DNA of 13,906 nucleotides from Proteobacteria bacterium UBA6492 (GCA_002436485.1 DJMK01000057.1:21004-34909), one strand, 5' to 3'; shown: positions 1-5,748, numbered from the stretch's first letter. Program-made: numbers and translations. The notes: generated by a model from the sequence alone, not told the origin.

Positions 1-107
1 CTTGAGTCGATTTCGGGAGGGTGAAGTTTGCTGTTTTCTCGGCTATATTTAGGCAGGCCAAAAACAGGTGAAAATTGGCATAGCCGGTTGAAGCAAGGTT
101 TAAATTC

Positions 108-452
108 ATGGGAAAAACACAAAAACAAGACTACGAGCGCCGTGGTGGTGCTCGAATCCCGGTCAATGCCCGTGTCATGCTGGTCAACGGCACTATTGGC
201 GAAATTATGGCTTATACCCGTGATGTCTCTGATAGCGGTGTATTTTTAGAAATACAGCCCGTACCTCGTCTACCCGTCGGTGCGCATATAAAAATGCACA
301 TGCTGGATTCAGCCATGCCAAACATCGCCTTTAACATGAAAGTTGCGCGCGTAATCAAAGAAGGTCTCGGGCTGATGTTCATTGATTTTGAAAAGGACGG
401 TAATCGATATTCCATGGATATGCTCAAGGATCATTTCAGCAGCAATAAATAA
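108..452 (+). CDS. PilZ domain protein (probable c-di-GMP receptor)
   Basis: A 114-residue single-domain protein, the usual size of a stand-alone PilZ domain. The N-terminal RxxxR motif is present (R12 to R16, in RRGGARIPV) and so is the D/NxSxxG motif (D39-V-S-D-S-G44). In the family these two motifs bind cyclic di-GMP, so this is probably a cytoplasmic c-di-GMP receptor. Its output is unknown, because no effector domain is attached. The ATG at 108 has only a weak AAGG-like site upstream. A larger out-of-frame reading of the start region is a shadow. It leads a compact run of five plus-strand genes: the next starts 14 bases after its stop. I see no convincing promoter in bases 1-107; TATATT at 44-49 could be a -10 but lacks a good -35. 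The family call is firm; the partner is unknown. Confidence 0.9.
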   Translation: MGKTQKQDYERRGGARIPVNARVMLVNGTIGEIMAYTRDVSDSGVFLEIQPVPRLPVGAHIKMHMLDSAMPNIAFNMKVARVIKEGLGLMFIDFEKDGNRYSMDMLKDHFSSNK

Positions 453-466
453 CCGCGCGTGACAAC

Positions 467-1360
467 ATGACAACGATTAATATCCGCGTCCTGCGGCATT
501 CCGCTTTTTACACACCATTATTATTGACTATCCAGGCAGGTTATCTTGAGCAGCAAGGACTGCAGGCTCAATATGACATTGCATCTGCAGAAAAACCGGT
601 TGAAGAAACTTTGTTGGCGGGTGAAATCCATGTGGCACAGTCTGCTATCGCGACCAGCTTCGCGATGTGTGAACGTGGTGAGGACAATGGTCTGCGACAT
701 TTTGCCCAGATAAATAATCGTGACGGTTTTTTTATCGTACAGCGTAACGCTGGGGCATCCTTTGACTGGCATGACCTGATTGGTCAGCAGGTGCTGGTAG
801 ACCATTTTTTTCAGCCACTTGCCATGTTCAGATACGCGCTGCATCTACTGCATATCGATTATACAGCGCTGGATGCAATTGATGCGGGTGATGTAGAGAG
901 TATGGATAGTGCTTACCGATCGGGACAGGGCCAGTTCGTACACCAGCAAGGTCCTTATGCACAACAGCTCGATGCAGACGGGCAGGGAAGAGTGGTTGCC
1001 GCAGTTGGTGATGTGATTGGCCCGGTTGCATTCAGCAGTTTGCTTGCTTCACAGGACTGGTTAACAACAGATATGGCGAAGGCCTTCATGTGTGCTTATC
1101 GTAAGGGGCAACAGGCATCACTTGCCATGCCGGCTGAAGAGATTGCTGCATTACTGGCAGATTTTTTTCCGCAGATAGATCAGACTGTTTTGACCACTAC
1201 AATTGCCAGCTATCAGCGACTCGGTTGCTGGACCACAGAGCCGAGCATTCCACGTGCATCGTTTGAGCGGGCACTCGATGTGTTTGAATTCTCCGGACTG
1301 ATCAGTCGGCGCTTTGCCTACAAGGAAATTATTAGTTCGCCACCGAATTGCACTGTCTGA
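467..1360 (+). CDS. NMT1/THI5-like substrate-binding fold protein lacking a signal peptide
   Basis: This 297-residue protein starts straight into a periplasmic-binding-protein type II fold: TINIRVLRHSAFYTPLLLT, then an AGYLEQQGLQ segment, matching the opening of the NMT1/SsuA/ThiY family (beta strand, substrate loop, then a 'GYFkeeGLdV'-like stretch). These proteins normally bind sulfonates, nitrate or thiamine precursors for an ABC importer. Two things are odd. There is no N-terminal signal peptide or lipobox, so it should stay in the cytoplasm, and no ABC permease or ATPase lies nearby. It may therefore be a cytosolic ligand-binding or enzymatic member (THI5-like) rather than an importer subunit; that is inference. 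The ATG at 467 follows the PilZ stop by 14 bases with a poor ribosome-binding site, suggesting translational coupling. The C-terminus carries extra helices and ends SSPPNCTV. The ligand cannot be read from sequence. Confidence 0.75.
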   Translation: MTTINIRVLRHSAFYTPLLLTIQAGYLEQQGLQAQYDIASAEKPVEETLLAGEIHVAQSAIATSFAMCERGEDNGLRHFAQINNRDGFFIVQRNAGASFDWHDLIGQQVLVDHFFQPLAMFRYALHLLHIDYTALDAIDAGDVESMDSAYRSGQGQFVHQQGPYAQQLDADGQGRVVAAVGDVIGPVAFSSLLASQDWLTTDMAKAFMCAYRKGQQASLAMPAEEIAALLADFFPQIDQTVLTTTIASYQRLGCWTTEPSIPRASFERALDVFEFSGLISRRFAYKEIISSPPNCTV

Positions 1361-1406
1361 CGATGCAAAACGATATGTTAAAGACCAGTTAATATTCTGA
1401 GAGTTT

Positions 1407-1835
1407 ATGCCAAGCAGCTACGATCTTTTTTGTTATGGAACACTCTGCTTTCCGGAGATAATGTACTCGGTAATTGGCCGCGTACCGGATATGGTTGAAG
1501 CCAGGTTGCCCGGTTTTATATGTTATGAACTACACGGTGCCAGTTATCCTGCAATCGTTCCCGAACGGCAGGGTTCAGTGAATGGTTTGCTGTATACCGG
1601 GCTTGGTGTAAAAGAGCTACGTTGTATCGATAAGTATGAGGGCAAGCAGTACCTGAGGGCGCAGATTGATGTTATGGATGGAGAAGGCAAAACACAAACT
1701 GCATGGGGTTATATACTTGCTCCGGGGCAATACCATAGACTTAAGAAGCAGCCATGGTGCCGTCACAAATTTGCAAAATATGAGCTGGATAAATATATTA
1801 TTCGACATGGCTGGCGTTCGCGCGGCCATCGTTAA
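1407..1835 (+). CDS. Gamma-glutamylcyclotransferase (AIG2/GGCT)-like protein
   Basis: A 142-residue protein of the GGCT/AIG2-like fold. The diagnostic substrate-loop motif YGTL sits at residues 10-13 (DLFCYGTLCF). The expected catalytic glutamate is in DKYEG (E78), followed by YLR, the standard placement in the family. Members convert gamma-glutamyl amines or peptides to 5-oxoproline, but many bacterial homologues have no tested substrate, so the reaction is inferred from fold and the conserved glutamate. It is cytoplasmic, with no signal peptide or membrane segment. The C-terminal third is basic and aromatic-rich (HRLKKQPWCRHKFAKYELDKYI). The ATG at 1407 has a GAGAG-like site just upstream. 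It lies 46 bases after the preceding gene and 15 before the DUF2244 gene, within the same probable operon. Confidence 0.83.
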   Translation: MPSSYDLFCYGTLCFPEIMYSVIGRVPDMVEARLPGFICYELHGASYPAIVPERQGSVNGLLYTGLGVKELRCIDKYEGKQYLRAQIDVMDGEGKTQTAWGYILAPGQYHRLKKQPWCRHKFAKYELDKYIIRHGWRSRGHR

Positions 1836-1850
1836 ACAGGATTCAGAGCA

Positions 1851-2324
1851 ATGATTGAAACCAGACTACAGTCGTTGGAATCAGGGCATATTATCCTTAG
1901 CCCAAACCTTTCTGCGCGCTGGCAAACGAATGTCAGGTTTCTTTATATTGCAGTGTTTTTTGCGCTGGTGATCGGTTTTGGTTTTGCATCTGTCGGCCTG
2001 TGGCTGGTTCTGCCTTTTACCGGGCTAGAAATTGCGGCGCTGGTTTCCCTAATTTACTATGTGGCGCATAAGTGTCATCGAATCGAAGTCATTTATTTTG
2101 ATCAACATCGAATTCGCGTTGAGCGGGGCTACCGCGCACCCAAATCGCGTTGGTCAAGCGACAAGTTCTGGACCAGGTTGATTATCGGAAAACCGACATT
2201 GGGCCATCCATTACGCCTGTTTCTGCGTGGTCGTGATGAACAGATCGAAATTGGCGCATTTCTGAATAATAACGATAAACAAAAACTGCTGGACGAGCTT
2301 CGCCAGCATGTTCACGTCATCTAA
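1851..2324 (+). CDS. DUF2244 integral membrane protein
   Basis: A 157-residue inner-membrane protein of the DUF2244 family. After a short cytoplasmic lead that includes ILSPNLSARWQTN, the segment typical of the family, come two closely spaced hydrophobic helices (about residues 30-52 and 53-73) separated by a short turn with a proline. A soluble C-terminal half follows, with a PH-like beta-rich look (IEVIYFDQHRIRVERG ... RLFLRGRDEQIEIGAFL). The family is common in Proteobacteria, often near cytochrome oxidase genes, but its function is not established. Here there is no oxidase beside it. An AGGA site precedes the ATG at 1851 by about nine bases, inside the 15-base gap after the GGCT-like gene. 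The family assignment is solid; the role is unknown. Confidence 0.85.
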   Translation: MIETRLQSLESGHIILSPNLSARWQTNVRFLYIAVFFALVIGFGFASVGLWLVLPFTGLEIAALVSLIYYVAHKCHRIEVIYFDQHRIRVERGYRAPKSRWSSDKFWTRLIIGKPTLGHPLRLFLRGRDEQIEIGAFLNNNDKQKLLDELRQHVHVI

Positions 2325-2336
2325 AGGAATCAGGAA

Positions 2337-2801
2337 TTGGGTAGTATCGCAGGTTTTTTTTCAGGATTATCTTCTGCAGCATCTGCAGCAAAAATAATTC
2401 AGTCATTACTCAAGGATACGCGCGGCACCCGTCGTGCTATTTTACTTGAGCTAAGAAAGAACATCGATCTGTTGTTTCTTTTCCTGGATGATGAGAGCAA
2501 GTATCAGAGTGTCATCAACAGGCTGGAGACACGAGCTTATACATCGGCAAACGAGAGTGGTTTTGACTTCAACACGATTAAGAAGGGTAAGGTCAGTAAA
2601 CGTATACTGGGTGAAGTAAAACAATTACAACCTTATGCTGGCTGGACAACTGAAGAGTTGTTTGAAAATATCTATTTGCGCATTAACCAGTTGAAAAATA
2701 TTATCGAGATTGCACCGGAAAGCAGGAAGTTTCGTCTCAATGTCAGGCTAAAAAATCTGCATAAAATGATGGTGCTGTTGATCAAGCATATCAAAGCTTG
2801 A
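2337..2801 (+). CDS. Hypothetical protein, TTG start
   Basis: I do not recognise this 154-residue protein. It begins with a small-residue, weakly hydrophobic segment (GSIAGFFSGLSSAASAAKIIQ, about residues 2-22) that could be an amphipathic or membrane-associated helix. A lysine/arginine- and leucine-rich, mostly helical body follows (LRKNIDLLFLFLDDESKYQ, then GWTTEELFENIYLRINQL) and a basic tail. It has no cysteine and no obvious catalytic motif. TTG at 2337 is chosen because AAGGA at 2324-2328, overlapping the upstream stop codon, is spaced eight bases from it and no suitable ATG is near the reading frame's beginning. It is the last gene of the run starting at 108 and is followed by a strong terminator. 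Operon position and the good ribosome-binding site support it as a real gene. Confidence 0.7.
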   Translation: MGSIAGFFSGLSSAASAAKIIQSLLKDTRGTRRAILLELRKNIDLLFLFLDDESKYQSVINRLETRAYTSANESGFDFNTIKKGKVSKRILGEVKQLQPYAGWTTEELFENIYLRINQLKNIIEIAPESRKFRLNVRLKNLHKMMVLLIKHIKA

Positions 2802-2861
2802 ACATTTCTATACCAGCAAAAGGTTTTTGCTATACGTTTGGTGTGTGCTGACTGTGAAAAA

Positions 2862-2884
2862 AAAGCCCGGTTAAACCGGGCTTT
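2862..2884. terminator. Bidirectional intrinsic terminator
   Basis: Perfect hairpin: AAAGCCCGGTT (2862-2872), one central A, then AACCGGGCTTT (2874-2884). Read leftward the stem is followed by a run of eight or more T's (the A-run at 2857-2865), and rightward by GCTTTTTATGG. It sits between the convergent ends of the 154-aa gene (stop at 2801) and the Rrf2 gene (stop at 2905), so it can end both transcripts; the better T-run serves the minus strand. Confidence 0.93.
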
Positions 2885-2904
2885 GCTTTTTATGGATAAA
2901 AAGG

Positions 2905-3330
2905 TCAGGCGGCTACGACGCCACTGTCAGTTACATTCATGCGTGCAACGGTTTCTTCCTGCAGTGCAGCGAGCGTAATGCCGTCCAGATGATTCTGTAC
3001 CTTGTTCTCAAGCACGCCCCAAGCTAACAGGGTTGCTGATTGTGGTTCCCCTTTGAAATCTGCGGCAGTCTTGCGATTGATGTCGATGGCGGAAACAATG
3101 TCTGAAACCGTGATGACTTCGGTGGGTTTACCCAGCACATAGCCGCCGCCTGGTCCACGGACCCCCTTGACCAGGTCGTTTTTACGCAGTAGCGCGAAAA
3201 TTTGCTCGAGATAAGACAAAGAAATGTCGAGTTTCTTGGCCAGTGATGTTAATGAAACCGGGTTTGGCATCTGGAAAGCCAGGTTCAACATTGCTTTGAT
3301 AGCATAGTGAGCACGAGATGAAATAGTCAT
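2905..3330 (-). CDS. IscR-like Rrf2-family transcriptional regulator with no cysteine
   Basis: A 141-residue Rrf2 regulator. The winged helix-turn-helix is strongly IscR-like: VSLTSLAKKLDISLSYLEQIFALLRKNDLV spans about residues 25-54, followed by the wing VRGPGGGYVLGK (57-68). IscR and NsrR carry three cysteines in the loop after the wing (C92, C98, C104 in E. coli IscR, plus H107) that hold an Fe-S cluster. Here the matching loop (about residues 84-105, NRKTAADFKGEPQSATLLAW) has none. There is no cysteine anywhere in the protein, and the histidine position is leucine. It therefore cannot bind a cluster in the IscR way and may sense something else or act as an apo-IscR-type repressor/activator (inference). 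An AGGAA site (3339-3343, minus strand) lies eight bases before the ATG. No isc genes are adjacent. Confidence 0.92.
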   Translation of the reverse strand: MTISSRAHYAIKAMLNLAFQMPNPVSLTSLAKKLDISLSYLEQIFALLRKNDLVKGVRGPGGGYVLGKPTEVITVSDIVSAIDINRKTAADFKGEPQSATLLAWGVLENKVQNHLDGITLAALQEETVARMNVTDSGVVAA

Positions 3331-3370
3331 AGCCTACATTCCTGTATGTTAATCTTCTGCATGAAACATT

Positions 3371-3434
3371 CCGTGGAGATTGACTTCTTCCTGGCCGCTT
3401 CCATACGGTCTCTCAGGCCAATTTGTTTCCACGG
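3371..3434 (-). promoter_or_regulatory. Possible structured leader of the Rrf2 gene
   Basis: On the minus strand the outer arms CCGTGGA and TCCACGG pair over seven bases, and inside them TGGCC (3416-3420) pairs with GGCCA (3392-3396). The structure would lie in the 5' untranslated region about 40 bases before the start codon. No known riboswitch class is recognised. The arms could also be a protein site. Confidence 0.35.
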
Positions 3435-3533
3435 ATACCCTGATAACTAAAGTAGAAATTAAACCCTAATTCCACAATGTCTTTTTTGTAAAAAATTGTA
3501 AATATCCATATATAAATTAAGGTAATAGGGTAT
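3435..3533. promoter_or_regulatory. Cluster of three AGGGT(A/T)T boxes, candidate operator region
   Basis: Three related 13-mers: GTTATCAGGGTAT (minus, 3435-3447), GGAATTAGGGTTT (minus, 3461-3473) and GGTAATAGGGTAT (plus, 3521-3533). Read the other way they begin ATACCC or AAACCC, similar to the outer half of IscR type 1 sites (ATASYYGAC). A weak minus-strand promoter, TTGTGG (3477-3472) and TACTTT (3454-3449) 17 bases apart, would place two boxes over the core promoter, fitting autoregulation. This is inference from position and sequence similarity. Confidence 0.35.
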
Positions 3534-3596
3534 ATTTGTAAACACTCTATATCCTTAAAAATAGCAGTGAATTAAGAATTCGCCATGCCCTTGAAG

Positions 3597-3713
3597 CGTT
3601 TATTCACCAGGATACTGCCACGATTATTTGAGCGTTTCTAATATCGCATTGGCAAGCCACTGATTGAGCTAGCATTATAAGCCGCGTTAGTGGCATGCTG
3701 TGGTGAATAAACG
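3597..3713. repeat. 117-bp element bounded by 13-bp perfect inverted repeats
   Basis: Left arm CGTTTATTCACCA (3597-3609) and right arm TGGTGAATAAACG (3701-3713) are exact reverse complements. A second inner pair, TGCCAC (3616-3621) and GTGGCA (3689-3694), extends the stem after a short mismatch. No target-site duplication is evident. It resembles a small non-coding inverted-repeat (MITE- or REP-like) unit, or a long regulatory hairpin; the right arm ends just before the lipoprotein ribosome-binding site. A possible promoter inside is TTGGCA (3649-3654) with CATTAT (3673-3678), 18 bases apart. Confidence 0.5.
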
Positions 3714-3724
3714 GGAAATATTGA

Positions 3725-4744
3725 ATGATGGGATCAGTTCGCCGCGCCTGTATGGCCATTTCTAGCCTGCTAGTCGTTGGAGGTTGTGCTATCGATCAGG
3801 CGGCCAGCCAAAAGTACAGTCCGTCACGATCACCACAAGAGATACAGCAGATACTGTCACAGGGCAAAGTCATCCCTGTGCAGATAAGGAAGAACATCCT
3901 CATGCTATATGCCCCTGAACCCCTTGAGCGGGCCAGGGCAGCATACGAGCTTGGCAAGGTTGGACGTGGTGCGGCACCTGCCATTCCCTACCTTGTTGAA
4001 TTGTTGGGTGACCAGTCACCGGTACTGTTCTCGCGTTATCTCGGGGGTGGTTATCACTCCAGCTTTGACACTACACCTGCTGATGAGGCCTCAAATGCGT
4101 TGGCGAACATCGGCGAGGATGCCAATCTTGCCCTGGTGGAAGTAACGCAATCGAAGCAAGCGAACAAACGACGCCTTGCAGCCACGGCTCTGGGGCAAAT
4201 TGGCGGGTTAGCTTCAATACCGCGGCTGGTAGAGCTACTGGATGACCGAGATGAGACTGTACGAAGTGCCGCGGCTAATGCACTGGGTAATTACCGTCAT
4301 CCGCGTGCAGCACAGATGTTGATGGATGCGATTCGAGTAGCAAGCGCGTCAGCCAGAGCGGATATGATTTACGCACTTGCGCAAATCAACGACATCACCA
4401 CAGTCCCATTTCTGATAGAACGCTTGCCCAGCGAGGAACCAAAGGTACATGCAGCAATTCTGTATGCACTGGGCGAATTACGCGATGCACGCGCCCTTGA
4501 TGTATTGCTAAAAAGTTTGGCGCATAAGGACGCGACGATACGCGCCACTGGTGCACAAGCGCTTGCCAATTATTATTCACAGGATGTCATAGAGGCATTA
4601 CTGGTTCTACTGGATGATCCGGCCCAGCAGGTGCGAGAAGCAGTGGTTGAGGCGCTCTTTACGCTGACCGGAAAAAATTACGGTCCGAACAAGGAAAAAT
4701 GGCATCAGTGGTGGCAGCAGCAGAAGCAGGCCATTCAGGGTTAA
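3725..4744 (+). CDS. HEAT-repeat (PBS lyase-type) lipoprotein
   Basis: A 339-residue predicted lipoprotein. A basic start (SVRRACM), hydrophobic stretch (AISSLLVVGG) and cysteine C21 form a type II signal peptide; alanine rather than aspartate at +2 suggests outer-membrane sorting. From about residue 65 to 320 it is a string of roughly eight HEAT/PBS-lyase repeats, each with the A-x-x-ALG/ALA-x-(I/L) core, for example AATALGQIGGLASIPRLVEL, AAANALGNYRHPRAAQML and AILYALGELRDARALDVLL. The C-terminus, LTGKNYGPNKEKWHQWW, is a common ending of such proteins. HEAT arrays are protein-binding scaffolds, and no partner is evident. Two adjacent ATGs (3725 and 3728) follow a GGGAA site near 3713; either is possible. 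It was probably transcribed from inside or just before the inverted-repeat element upstream. Confidence 0.87.
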   Translation: MMGSVRRACMAISSLLVVGGCAIDQAASQKYSPSRSPQEIQQILSQGKVIPVQIRKNILMLYAPEPLERARAAYELGKVGRGAAPAIPYLVELLGDQSPVLFSRYLGGGYHSSFDTTPADEASNALANIGEDANLALVEVTQSKQANKRRLAATALGQIGGLASIPRLVELLDDRDETVRSAAANALGNYRHPRAAQMLMDAIRVASASARADMIYALAQINDITTVPFLIERLPSEEPKVHAAILYALGELRDARALDVLLKSLAHKDATIRATGAQALANYYSQDVIEALLVLLDDPAQQVREAVVEALFTLTGKNYGPNKEKWHQWWQQQKQAIQG

Positions 4745-4767
4745 CTCGTGAATAAGTTTGTACTCCA

Positions 4768-4796
4768 TTGTGAAAATATGGTGTAAAATTTATATG
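4768..4796 (+). promoter_or_regulatory. Candidate promoter of the second PilZ gene
   Basis: TTGTGA (4768-4773) and TATATG (4791-4796) are 17 bases apart in an AT-rich gap before the gene at 4823. An alternative -10, TAAAAT at 4784-4789, also exists. Each hexamer matches the sigma-70 consensus at four or five positions; the choice is not decided. Confidence 0.35.
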
Positions 4797-4822
4797 GTTT
4801 TTCATTCAACATATGGATTTGA

Positions 4823-5095
4823 ATGCAGGAACGACGAGCACATAGCCGGGTATGCTTCCATCGCGATGTATCCCTGGTTGTCTCCAGGCAAAGAACATAT
4901 TCCTGTGTAGCCTATGATTTTTGTATGCGCGGGATCGGTGTACACACTTCCGAGCAATTGCAGGCGGGCCAGACTATCAGCGTCGAATTCCAGATAATGT
5001 CCGATTCCCGCTGGCGTGATATCAATTTGCGTGGTCGGGTAGCCTACTCAAGACAGCAGGGCGACCATTACAGCACTGGTATCAGTTTCTATTAA
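4823..5095 (+). CDS. Small PilZ domain protein
   Basis: A 90-residue protein made of little more than one PilZ barrel. The RxxxR motif is R5-x3-R9 (RRAHSRVCF). The second motif is D32-F-C-M-R-G37, which has cysteine where D/NxSxxG has serine. The remaining strands look typical (GQTISVEFQIM, RGRVAYSRQQ, YSTGISFY). c-di-GMP binding is likely from the arginines, but the Ser-to-Cys change may weaken it or add redox sensitivity (inference). It is a short version compared with the PilZ protein at 108-452 and clearly not a recent copy of it. The ATG at 4823 lacks a good Shine-Dalgarno site. It stands between the HEAT lipoprotein gene and the chelatase gene with gaps of about 80 bases on each side, so it may be a single-gene unit. 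Confidence 0.85.
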   Translation: MQERRAHSRVCFHRDVSLVVSRQRTYSCVAYDFCMRGIGVHTSEQLQAGQTISVEFQIMSDSRWRDINLRGRVAYSRQQGDHYSTGISFY

Positions 5096-5096
5096 T

Positions 5097-5133
5097 TTTA
5101 TCCCGAGAGATATATTTTACTCTGACGGGTAAA
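5097..5133 (+). other. Imperfect hairpin between PilZ and chelatase genes
   Basis: TTTATCCCG (5097-5105) pairs with CGGGTAAA (5126-5133) with one bulged T, and AGAG with CTCT inside. It begins right after the PilZ stop codon but has no following T-run, so it is not a classical intrinsic terminator. It may protect the transcript end or be incidental. Confidence 0.3.
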
Positions 5134-5176
5134 GATGTTTATATATCGATCAATTTAACAAGTATCGAAAACAGCA

Positions 5177-5539
5177 ATGACCGCATTATTACTCGTCGCG
5201 CATGGTAGTCGACGCGCAGCATCCAACAACGAGGTCAGGCATCTCACTGACAAGCTACGTGAGGCGGCCTCTGATCGCTTTGAACAGATTGAATGTGCTT
5301 TTCTGGAACTTGCTGAACCATTGATTCCTGATGGCATAACCTGTTGTATTAATCAGGGTGCAGATGAAGTGGTTGTGCTGCCGTACTTTCTCTCCGCAGG
5401 CCGCCATGTCAGCGAAGATATTCCTGGCATCATCGCCGAGACACAGGCCCGCTATCCGAATACGACAATCAGAATTGCGCCCTACCTGGGTGAATCGTCC
5501 GATATCGTCAACACATTGTTAGATTTGGCTATTAAATAG
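5177..5539 (+). CDS. cbiX: CbiX/SirB-type sirohydrochlorin chelatase (small form)
   Basis: A 120-residue single-domain class II chelatase, the size of the small CbiX (CbiX-S)/SirB form that acts as a homodimer. The N-terminal metal-site histidine is in LLVAHGSRR (H9) and the second in FLSAGRHVSEDIP (H77), both at the family's expected places, with LPYFL just before the latter. These enzymes insert Co2+ or Fe2+ into sirohydrochlorin for cobalamin or siroheme synthesis. Cobalt versus iron cannot be decided from sequence, and no cob/cbi or cys genes are adjacent. It is cytoplasmic. The ATG at 5177 has a poor ribosome-binding site. A 17-base palindrome (5526-5542) covers the stop codon. Downstream is a 492-base non-coding region ending in a strong terminator that may also serve this gene. 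Confidence 0.88.
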   Translation: MTALLLVAHGSRRAASNNEVRHLTDKLREAASDRFEQIECAFLELAEPLIPDGITCCINQGADEVVVLPYFLSAGRHVSEDIPGIIAETQARYPNTTIRIAPYLGESSDIVNTLLDLAIK

Positions 5540-5542
5540 CCA
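5526..5542. repeat. Perfect palindrome over the chelatase stop codon
   Basis: TGGCTATT, a single A, then AATAGCCA: eight base pairs around one central base, with the TAG stop (5537-5539) inside the right arm. It is followed by a second small hairpin, CCAGAAA/TTTCTGG, at 5557-5573. Neither has a T-run after it, so they are more likely RNA 3'-end structures or chance than intrinsic terminators. Confidence 0.5.
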
Positions 5543-5616
5543 GCTATAGTGCCAGCCCAGAAAATTTTTCTGGCCGCAATCACCTATGTTCTCTATGGGA
5601 ATACTTGGATCAGCAT

Positions 5617-5643
5617 TGTGATCAGCAAGTTAGCCTGATCACA
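5617..5643. repeat. 9-bp perfect inverted repeat with TGTGA half-sites
   Basis: TGTGATCAG (5617-5625) and CTGATCACA (5635-5643) are exact reverse complements separated by nine bases. The TGTGA/TCACA ends look like CRP half-sites, but their spacing is far too wide for one CRP site. It can be a hairpin or a site for a dimeric or tetrameric regulator. Confidence 0.5.
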
Positions 5644-5748
5644 TCATGCACTTTATGAAGATAACCTATTGGAATATATGGATAAAAGTAACAAAAATTA
5701 CTCAATCTGATGCTTGCATCGTAATTTCAGGGAGTCTAAGGTTAACAG

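Larger units (their letters stand above)
3331..3724. other. 394-bp divergent intergenic region
   Basis: An AT-rich gap between the minus-strand Rrf2 gene and the plus-strand HEAT lipoprotein gene. From left to right it holds the Rrf2 ribosome-binding site (3339-3343), a possible leader hairpin (3371-3434), three related 13-base boxes with an AGGGT core (3435-3447, 3461-3473, 3521-3533), a very AT-rich stretch (about 3474-3560), and an inverted-repeat element (3597-3713) reaching almost to the lipoprotein ribosome-binding site. I see no open reading frame with coding character. Confidence 0.7.

Noticed and set aside
28..249. 73-residue plus-strand reading frame ahead of and overlapping the first PilZ gene
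   Set aside because: It overlaps the clear PilZ frame in another phase, has no family features and no ribosome-binding site; a shadow frame.
3435..3460. A complete classical IscR type 1 operator
   Set aside because: ATACCC is followed by TGATAACTAAAGTAG, which fits the type 1 consensus only with a one-base shift and lacks the second half-site; kept only as part of a weaker box cluster.
3597..3713. CRISPR or full insertion sequence
   Set aside because: Only one pair of inverted arms exists, with no direct-repeat array, no transposase frame and no target duplication.
5617..5643. CRP/FNR binding site
   Set aside because: Half-sites fit TGTGA/TCACA but the centre spacing is about three times too long for a CRP dimer.
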